A DNA stretch of 64,000 nucleotides from Lycorma delicatula (Eukaryota; Arthropoda; Insecta; Hemiptera; Fulgoridae). The notes below the pieces were generated by a model that was given only the letters and a program-made list of their open reading frames with translations, made no database searches and had not been told where the DNA came from. This document shows positions 55,838 to 64,000 of the stretch, piece by piece; the stretch's first letter is position 1; every line of letters starts with the position of its first letter. The translations under genes were made by a program, and so were the position numbers. The stretch is from positions 33,417,020-33,481,019 of the forward strand of contig NC_134464.1 of assembly GCF_047948215.1 (NCBI RefSeq), in the 5' to 3' direction.

Positions 55838-57921
55838 ATGTCGTTTTCCAAGGACGAACGTGAGTTTATTATTGAACAAATAAATTTTACGAACGAGTAA
55901 AAGACGAGTTTGGGATAAAATTTCCCAATTTTTCAGTTCCTAATAAATCGACAATATCTCGTTTGAATAATAAATTTTGTGGGACTGGGAGTGTACATGA
56001 TCGGAAAAGAACAGATGTTCGACCATCATTGTTAACTGTAGAAGTTCTGGAAAGATGAAACAAATATGAATGAAGGTTCCAATCACTCACCCAGAAAATC
56101 GCACAGAAAGTTATCTTTACAGGCTTGGCATGGCTTGGCATTTACAGGCATGGGTCTCGTTCAGGCTTATCTCATCGGTCTCGTTCAAGAACTGAAGGAA
56201 GTACATCACGGAAAACGTTTACATTATTGTCGTTGGTTTCGTTCTCTTGTTGATGACAACGATATTGAAATTTGGATCGCGTTTATTTCAGTGGCGAGAC
56301 GTGGTTTCACTTGAATGGCTACATTAACATCCAAAACTGCCAAATATGGAGCGCTGACAATCTTCACGCGTTTCATGAACGACCATTACACGCACGTAAA
56401 ATTGGTGTTTAGTGAACGATCTGCCGGCGCTGTGTAATAAGGCCTTAATTTTGACAAATCTATAGATTGTGTCGTTTATCACAAATTAATCGAGCTGCTT
56501 ATTCCCATGTTAGATTTACACGAACGAGAAAGTTGGTTCCAGCAGAATAACGCAACGTATCATACTATTAACGAAATACTGGATATATTACAGGAATTTT
56601 TTGGTTATCGTTTGATATCAAAAGGGTTGTGGTTTCCAAGATTCCAGATCTTACACCAGCAGACTTTTTCCTTTGGAGATATTTAAGAAGTATAATTTTA
56701 AAAATCTGATGTGGACACCACATTTTTTCTACATACGCCTATTAAATTACATACATACATTTTTTGCTGCACTTCATTTAAATTTATTTCATTTAAAAGT
56801 GAGATGAAATCTTCTAATTCTTTAATAAAGTGGACAGTTACACAATTGCATTGCAATGGACATCACATTGCATCACCTTTTTTGTGGTGTCTGTATTAGC
56901 ATTTTATATTAGTGCATACATTAATTTTGTTTCACGTCGCTCAAGTAGATAGGTGTAAGTGAGAACGTGTCGGATACGTAACTAAGCCACATCGATTCGA
57001 ATCCAACTTCATATATAAATTTTTTTTTTTTAACTTTTTTTTAAATTTAAACATATTGATTTATTAATAATTATTACGATTAGAAGTTAATCATTATTAA
57101 CTTCTAATTTTAAAAATTTTTGATTTAAAATGAAAAGTACATAAAATTTTTTTTACTAATAAATTCTGATCTTTTTTCATATTTATTTTTTTTTTATTAT
57201 TGAATTTTTATTCCTTGTTATTTTTTTTTTTACAATTTGAGGTTAATAATTATTAATAAATCAATATATTTAAATTAAAAGTAAAAAAGTTAAAAAAAAT
57301 ATATATATATGTATATGAAGTCGGATTCGAATCGATGTGACTTCATCTTGTAAGATCCAAATATTTCATTAAAAAAATTTTATTTGGCTTTAACTCTAGA
57401 ACCAATGAAAATAAGTACCACTTCTGATATACCGTTGAAAAGCTCTCAATGAAAGCTTATTAGCGCAGTTAATAAATTGTCCAAAATCCAAAAAATTTGG
57501 ATTTTGGAATTTTTTGGACCAATCTTTTGCAATCAAAAGGAGAGGTGAACAACTAGATATTACAACAGTCCTAAATTCAATATTTCAACATCCTACGGTT
57601 AATCGTTTTTGAGTTATGCGAGATATATACGTACGTGCAGACGTTCACGCCGAAACTAGGCAAAATGGATTCAGGGATGGTCAACATGGATATTTCCGTT
57701 GAAATCTAAAAAACCGAGCTTTTTTGCGATCATAATACTTACTTGACTTCGTACAAGGAAGTAAAAATAATCCTCTTACACTTGACGAACTGAAGGCTAA
57801 CATTGAAGTTGAGATTTCAAACATTACTGAACAAACATTACGAAAAGTGGCTTCAAATGTTATGAAACGTGTACGAACCTGCATCGGGATCACAGGAAAT
57901 CATTTTGAACATGTATTGTAA
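55838..57921 (+). pseudogene. Mariner-like (DUF4817-type) transposase, split by a repeat
   Basis: It starts at MSFSKDEREFIIEQINFTNE (N-terminal HTH). SPRKSHRKLSLQ follows (second HTH; family RSPRKSLRKLSLQ), then LVQELKEVHHGKRLHYCRWF and RSLVDDNDIEI. The first catalytic block reads SGETWFHLNGYINIQN (normally SDEAWFHLNGYVN; Asp lost). The next, ESWFQQNNATYHT, normally has QQDNATYHT, so the second Asp is also lost. Then come GYRLISKGLW and PDLTPADFFLW (third Asp kept, after a frameshift). The coding sequence is cut at RSIILKN by the CTGAT repeat (56706-57761). It resumes NPLTLDELKANIEVEISNIT, and ends GNHFEHVL with TAA at 57919-57921. Apart from the insert the length (about 340 codons) is normal for the family. 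Confidence 0.82.
56706..57761 (+). mobile_element. CTGAT repeat inserted in the transposase, 7-bp TSD
   Basis: The uninterrupted transposase codons give the empty site, so the insertion is exact: TAAAAAT at 56699-56705 and 57762-57768. The insert starts CTGATGTGGACACCACATTT and ends CTTCGTACAAGGAAG. At 1056 bp it is twice the length of the 26650 copy because 57238-57343 (including CGGATTCGAATCGATGTG) is repeated in inverted form at about 56988-57093, plus extra sequence at 56760-56985. No ORF of substance. Confidence 0.88.
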
Positions 57922-58473
57922 AGTTATTAAAAAAGGTAATTTGAATATTTTTGTATAAGTATTTTATTAACATTAATATATTTGTAACAAATTCACTCGT
58001 CAAACAAAGGGGTTGCGTCCTTTTTGAAATATCCGGTATAACAACAGATAGTAAGATTATAATTACCTCCCTTGGATGATGATTAGAATCTTTATGCAAT
58101 ATGTGAGTAAAAACTATGCCTATAAATTTACTACTAAATACAAAAACTTTTAATATATCTCAATTGACAATGTAAAATATTGACTTCACCTTTCTTCATA
58201 TTTTATACAGGCCCAGTAAAGTTTTTTCAGTGAATTACATAATGGGTAGAAGATATTGGTTAGGACAACAGGAGCTCCTCATGACTAGATGTTATCAAGC
58301 TCGTACTAACTTTAGAATTTCTCATTTTCTCAGTATGTTCTAAATGGGGTTCAACCAGTCACTTAGAATTCAACACTGGAAAATAGGAATTATAAAAAGA
58401 AACAGATGTACGTTGTGAAAACAAGATTATCTCAGAGGAATTTATAAATTTGTTTTTTTATTTGTTTTTTCTA
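57922..58473. other. AT-rich sequence, nothing recognised
   Basis: No supported feature. Confidence 0.5.
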
Positions 58474-58487
58474 GTTAATGATATCCT

Positions 58488-58731
58488 TTCTTTTTCCCGT
58501 TTAGTTTCCGGTAATTACTTTCAAATAATACTTCAGAGGATGAATGAAGATGATATGTATGACTGTAAATGAAGTGTAGTCTTGTACATTCTCAGTTCAA
58601 CCATTCCTGAGATGTGTGGTTAATTGAAACCCAACCACCAAAGAACACCAGTATCTGGGATCTAATATTCAAATCCGTGTAAAAATAATTGACTTACTAG
58701 GACTTGAACACTGGAACTCTCGATTTCCAAG
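58488..58731 (-). mobile_element. tRNA-derived SINE, family A, 5'-truncated, 14-bp TSD
   Basis: Minus-strand copy with the TTTCCGGTAATTACTTTCAA end block and the shared GTGTGGTTAATTGAAACCCA. It is truncated just after the B box. GTTAATGATATCCT at 58474-58487 and 58732-58745 is a perfect TSD. Confidence 0.9.
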
Positions 58732-58940
58732 GTTAATGATATCCTAGCAAATTAAAACTTCACTGGAATAAATTAATGGAATTTCTTCAGAATTGATTTA
58801 ACTGACTGGACAACTGAAAATTTATAACCGTAATTAGACTTCTGAGTCAATGTAATTAAATTCTTTTTGTCATCACATTTTTAAATTTATAAAAAAATAA
58901 TGACTTAATAAAAATTGATTCATGTTTTTTACATCTTAAG

Positions 58941-59219
58941 TTTTTTTTTGTCTTCAGTCATTTGACTGGTTTGATGCAACTTTCGAAGATTCCTTATCTA
59001 GTGCCAGTAGTTTCAGTTCGGTATACCACCTACATCCTACATCCCTAGGAATTTGTTTTACATCATCCAAACGTTGCCTACCTGCACAATTTTTCCTATC
59101 TATCTCTGTCCGTCCAATATTAAAAAGACTATTCCAGGATGCCTTAAGATGTGGCCTTCAAGTTTGTCTCTTCTTTTAGTTATACTTTTCCAAATCCTTC
59201 TTTCTTCATAAATTTGACA
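58941..59219 (-). pseudogene. RTE-like LINE 3' end
   Basis: Poly-T (58941-58949), then GTCTTCAGTCATTTGACTGG and the antisense of the last 90 codons of the family, more diverged than the copy at 52148. It carries frame-breaking changes, including an extra TATC in the GQ-EG codon region. Confidence 0.8.
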
Positions 59220-62200
59220 TATCTTTCAAATATTAATTAATATTCAGCCGAATTAATAAAAAAAACAAAAAAAAAGGTCATATAATTTTGAGCATCCATA
59301 ACGTTACTATAATGAAACTAGATATCATCTGTTACATTTATATAATCGGATATATAAAATTTAACTAGCGTATAATATATTTAAAAATTTTATGTATTTT
59401 TAAAAACGTCAAACAGTAGATAAGTCACGCTTTATTTTATCTTCATTTTATTTTGTTTTTATTTTTGAAAATAAAGTTAAAGAATTGACTAAATAAAATA
59501 AAAAAAGTGTCGGTAACGGAAAGTTTCCTAGTAGAAAGAAAGGGTGAGATGGTTGTACATTGTTATAGATAGGATTATAAGGCAATCACAGCAGAAAAGG
59601 AGGTCGTGAAAGACGTTTATAGGGTGACGATGGAGTATGGAGTGTGCGGTATACTATATCTACGAAGGTACTACAGAATAATCGAAGGGATGGGTTACAC
59701 ACAAGTCTTTCTCTTCTTTCTTATTTACAGCGAGGGGAATTTAGAAGGTACTTTCGTTGCTGTAGACTCATAATATTGCATTCCTTGACCTCCTAGTAGT
59801 ATCGTTGTGTTGGACCAGATTCATTGAGTAATGTTATTTTACACAAGCATAACATATTTTCTTTTGTAGTTTCTCATACCGTTCAATTTATTATTATAAC
59901 CCTTGTTATTTATTTTTTAATAAAAAAAAAATATATAAATTTTCGTAAACCATGTACTTAATTTATTAATTAGATATTTTTGTTTTATAGTTACTGATTA
60001 TATACAAAATTAAAATGAAAGGAATTAAAATTAAAAAAAAAATGGTTACGAAAAACTGACGAAGTAATTGGATTTTTTACGAAGTTATAAAGTGCATATA
60101 TCTTTCGAAAAGAATTTATATACAAATAGAAGAAAACTACCATTTTATGATAGTGGAATTCTCTTTCTTGAAAGCCTTAACAGGCTTTCACAAATATTAT
60201 TATTTCTAATATAAAAATCTTCCTAAAATTTGTAATTTTTTTCTAAACAAATCGTTTCATAGTTTACGTGAAAACTCCAATTTAAAAAAAAAAATATTAT
60301 TTGTAAAATCAATCAATACTTACAATCTTTTATGTTAATAAATATGAACACTAAACGGGTAGAACCCCGATTGAAAAAGTGGTAGTTTTATCAGAATACC
60401 AGAAATGCATATTTCAAATGTTAATCGACCACGACCAGGAATAAACAAATATATTTATGGAATATCTAAAAACATATTTTAAATTATTATCGCGGAATAA
60501 ACCATCTATTCCAGCAGAAATAAAGGGGAAGTCTACCCCTGATGCAGTAAAAAAGAAAAAATATTTATGCCTTTTTAACTGTGTAACATTTTTCCGTTTG
60601 CACAAAAATTTAAATAAAATAAATTATAAGCCTGTTTCCATGTAAATATTTGTACTTATTTCGTGTAAAATAAGAAACCCAATAGCTTGTATCTCTCGAA
60701 TTAAAAATGATAGAAACATGAATATTTCGCAAATTTAAACCCCGTTTTTTAATCTACTTCACATTTCATCCTACAAGTTATGCCACTTTGAAGTTCATAG
60801 GACATTGCTAAACCACGCGATACAATCGGCAGGTGCTATGGTATATTGCAATCTTTACTCTCCGTTTTCCGAAAACATTAATTTCTCTGCTCCGTTAAAA
60901 CTAAAAAAATCATAACTTTATTTTTAATTGAAATAGCACCATGAATTTTATTTTACATTGAACAAAAAAGATTTATTTAGGTGCATGTGATAATTCTCTT
61001 TTATATATAGATATGAGAGAGGGTTAAAACTAAAATGGAGATAATTTTTTTGTTTAAAAAATTTGTAAAAAAAATTCTACAAGATGAATTTTTGTTGTGT
61101 GTATACAAGGTACTAGACACTTATTTTCTCTTTATTTTGGTGTTTTTTCTAAGTTTTTATCTTTCGTAACAAATTAAATAAATTTATTCTTGCCGACACC
61201 TGTTTTTTCATCCCAACCCCTATTTAAGAAGTTGTAGTAAATGTAATTATCTGAAAATTTAGAAAATTACTCTTCACTGTAGGCTAAATAAACTGACCAA
61301 GTATAAACTTCCTACTACCAGTTCTAAAGAAAAAAACTTTTTTGGGTAGTCTCCCTCCTTAAACAAACACTTCTAAAAACAGTTTTTACTAAAAAAACAA
61401 AACAGTTCCAGTTAATGACTTTAGGAAAATTTTAAAACTTCTATGAAATAGTTGCTATTAATTAATTAGTATTTCCTGTATGAATACATGAATACTAATA
61501 TATGAATACATTCCTGGATAATGAAAAAGGTATAGAACATATGATAATCCTTAATCCGGCAAAGAAACTTATGCAACTTAATTAACGTAGAAATCAGTCA
61601 TACCTCTTCAAAAAACTACTAGTAATCTGTCTAAATTTTTCCTGTAAGAAAATAAAATTAATTTATAACAACGAATTCAGTAGTAAAAAGAAAGATGTAG
61701 TAGTAGTAGTAGTAGCAGCAGCAGGAGAAAGTAACCCTAAATTCTACCCATGGTTCAGGGAAAGTCATCCTGTTATATAACCAGTACACAGGATTATGAA
61801 CTCTACTCAAAATAAGTTGAAAGATAGCTTATTACAAGCATGTTCCTGGACATCAATCAGATCTTTGTTAAATTTCCCATCAAGTTTTACTGTAGATGAG
61901 AGTATCAAGGAAATATATTATCATTTTTTTATAATGTTTATACCGCAAACCTTCAAAAATATAAATAACGATTTTGATTTTCGAGGAAAATGTAAAAATA
62001 CTAGAACCAGATACACCACCCACTATCCTAGCCTCTGAAAAGCAGCAAATCAAGTTAATGAATCTTAAAACAATTATTAAAAATAGGAATTTAATAGCAA
62101 TGAATAAACGACTGCACGTGAAAACTACTACTGCAAAAACACAGATTGGAATAAAAAAATTAAAATTGATTACAACTTTTTTAAAATTGAAGTTTTTTTA

Positions 62201-62935
62201 ATAAAATAAATTTTAAATAAATAAAATAGTATTAAAGCTAGTATCGATATATTTAATAGCCAATTCATCAAATCTTGAAATACTTCAAACCTTTCATGGA
62301 ATTACCTTCAACTTTTCACTGGACCGCCAAGGTATGTAACTAACAAAAACTTACAAATCAATTTTAAAATCCCTAAGCCGAAAGTAAAAAGTGAAAAAAC
62401 TTCAAAAATTAGATTTATATAAAAATTCATTAATTAATCTCATTGGAAACAGCCAAGACAGATTAAAATGTATAAAAGTAAATCAATTTTTAATAAAATT
62501 TAAAGAAATCTCAATCATCTTTCTAAATAGACATATGCAAATCATATTTAGCAATTGAACAGAACTATTTTTAAAACATCATAGTGGGTGTAGTTTTTAA
62601 CAAAAATGAACCATTTTATAATATTTACCGAAAGTTTTTAGAAATAAATGGTTGCACATTGTGCTTTCTTAAGAAAAGAAAAATCATTTGATAACCCATA
62701 ATTTTTTTAAATTTTTTGCTTTTTATTAATATCTCACCCTTCATAACCTTTTATTTAATGCAACTCCCGCTGCAATCTTTGTACACGGAAAACTTATCTA
62801 TCATTCCTAAAAAAAAAATTAGTTGTTCCAAAAACTCAAAAATCTGATTTATCCGGAAATTTAATGAAATCAACTCTCATATAATAGACAAAAAATCAAA
62901 TTTTATCATTTTTTATTAATTTCCTAACATCAAAG
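59220..62935. other. AT-rich sequence, no gene recognised
   Basis: About 3.7 kb. A GC-richer patch at 59490-59830 includes a good splice-acceptor-like TTTCTTATTTACAG at 59723-59736, but the following frame closes within 22 codons. An (AGT)n/(AGC)n run lies at 61695-61725. ORFs at 60457-60645, 61796-62038 and 61974-62201 are short and AT-biased. Confidence 0.45.
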
Positions 62936-63010
62936 TGGAGTGTGCGTCTTCGTCTTTCATCGGGAGGTTCAGGGTTCGAATCGCAGTCAGGCATGACTTT
63001 TTTACAGTTA
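62936..63010 (+). mobile_element. tRNA-derived SINE, family C, decayed copy
   Basis: GTCTTTCATCGGGAGGTTCA then GGGTTCGAATCGCAGTCAGG matches the anticodon arm and T arm of the family-C SINE at 47291. The 5' head is lost, and the body after GCATGACTTTTTT diverges. Confidence 0.65.
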
Positions 63011-63929
63011 TTAGACTGTTTACAGTCATTAGAGCACAAAAAGTTCATTTCATTGTCACCCATCGCCAGTTGCTATAAGACGCCACCCAAAATAAAATAT
63101 GGGTATAAAGAAATACTGGCTGTTGGGATTTTTTTCATTCATATCAAATAATAGACATTGAATACATTTATTTATACTTTTTCCGAGGAAACAGATATTT
63201 AGTAGTATCAAAAAAAAAAAAAAAAAAATAAGGAAGAAATTTATGTATTGTTGAGATAATAAGCTTTATAGTAGCAAATTTGTCACTAAATTTCCACTTC
63301 AGTTTCGTTTACTTCTCGTCCAAAAATTTACATTATACCAAATATGTATATATATTTTCCCCCATTTATTTTATCAAGAAAATCTCATACAATAAATGAT
63401 TTTTTTTTCGTAGAACACTCATTTTATAAAATATTTATAAATTTGTTTTTATTCATAAAAAATAAATCAATTTACATATACATTTAGAATAAAATACATA
63501 AATAAATAATTTATGGTTTAACAATGATAATAAACCATATTTTCTAATACAATTTTTATTCAACTTCATGTATTTAAAATGAAAATTCTTCAAAGTCGCT
63601 ACGTGATAATATATGTATATGTAAAAATATATACAATAAATAGGATGTAGTCGTAACGTTTCATTGAAATGTATTGAACGCATACAATATAAATAAATGC
63701 ATTGTGTTTTGAATAGAATTTCCTTTGCTAACTACAGAACAGGAAAATATTTCTTTCCCTTATTTGCGGAAAAAAGAATTATATTTATAGAAATTCTTTT
63801 ATATTCTATGTAAACTAATGAGTATTTTTTGTAGCTACAGAACTATCGATGAATTAAAACTTGTTTACGAAAACTTATAGTTATAATTTCACTATTAATA
63901 AAAGTAATTTTTTTTGGGTATTAAAAATG
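63011..63929. other. AT-rich sequence with poly(A) at about 63210-63228
   Basis: No gene signal. Confidence 0.5.
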
Positions 63930-63998
63930 ACAAAATTGATCGGGATTCGAATCTGAGACTTTCGGATGAAACAGAGAATCTCCATAAATTTTAGGGCA
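63930..63998 (-). mobile_element. tRNA-derived SINE, family C, cut by the window end
   Basis: GATCGGGATTCGAATCTGAG then ACTTTCGGATGAAACAGAGA is the complement of a family-C T arm and anticodon arm. The head would continue past 64000. Confidence 0.6.
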
Positions 63999-64000
63999 CT

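Noticed and set aside
59723..59810. Host exon after a TTTCTTATTTACAG acceptor-like motif
   Set aside because: The best frame closes after about 22 codons and no donor follows.
1..64000. CRISPR array, bacterial operons, ribosome binding sites, prophage
   Set aside because: No evenly spaced identical repeats and no dense gene order; everything recognisable is eukaryotic transposon sequence.

Overview
The window looks like nuclear DNA of an insect with a large, AT-rich, repeat-laden genome. A hemipteran is a reasonable guess but is not proved by the sequence. Evidence for a eukaryote: no dense gene packing or operons, many tRNA-derived SINEs with target-site duplications (TSDs), several non-LTR retrotransposon clades (I, R1, RTE-like), mariner-like transposases with an HTH/DUF4817-type front, a piggyBac-like transposase, long inverted-repeat elements and microsatellites. 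I found no host gene that I can name, so the window is probably intergenic or inside a very large intron. One 135-codon ORF (23287-23694, minus) is the only unexplained open frame worth testing as host coding.

Layout. 0-5 kb: a 1.2-kb long inverted repeat with a degraded ORF in its loop, then SINEs, two of them (4305-5011) head-to-head inverted. 5-14.8 kb: AT-rich sequence with a foldback element (6346-6676), LINE debris on the minus strand (7480-8130) and a dead mariner-like transposase (11087-11712). 14.8-20.1 kb: two copies of a repeat unit, the second split by a retroposed GC-rich insert, plus SINE and repeat fragments. 20-28 kb: tandem palindromes, the 3' end of an R1-like LINE with poly(A), the unexplained ORF, a 1.15-kb long inverted repeat and nested RTE-like fragments. 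28-33 kb: a decayed piggyBac-like element and a decayed RTE-like LINE.

33.7-39.9 kb: the best-preserved element, a 6.1-kb I-clade LINE on the minus strand with a 10-bp TSD, gag-like ORF1 and ORF2 (endonuclease, reverse transcriptase, RNase H, C-terminal Cys/His region), inactivated by at least eight lesions. 40-64 kb: more RTE-like fragments, three SINE families (two further copies with clean TSDs), a fragment of an uncharacterised arthropod repeat-associated protein (53.9-54.3 kb), and a mariner-like transposase pseudogene (55.8-57.9 kb) split by another repeat, which fixes that repeat's exact ends.

The recognisable genes are all transposon genes and all are broken. The LINEs would copy themselves by target-primed reverse transcription, and the SINEs would use such LINE machinery in trans. 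The most interesting signals are (1) a repeat family, called here the CTGAT repeat, whose ends and 7-bp TSD can be read from a nested insertion, and (2) inactivating lesions that are themselves short perfect palindromes, as expected from template-switch mutation.
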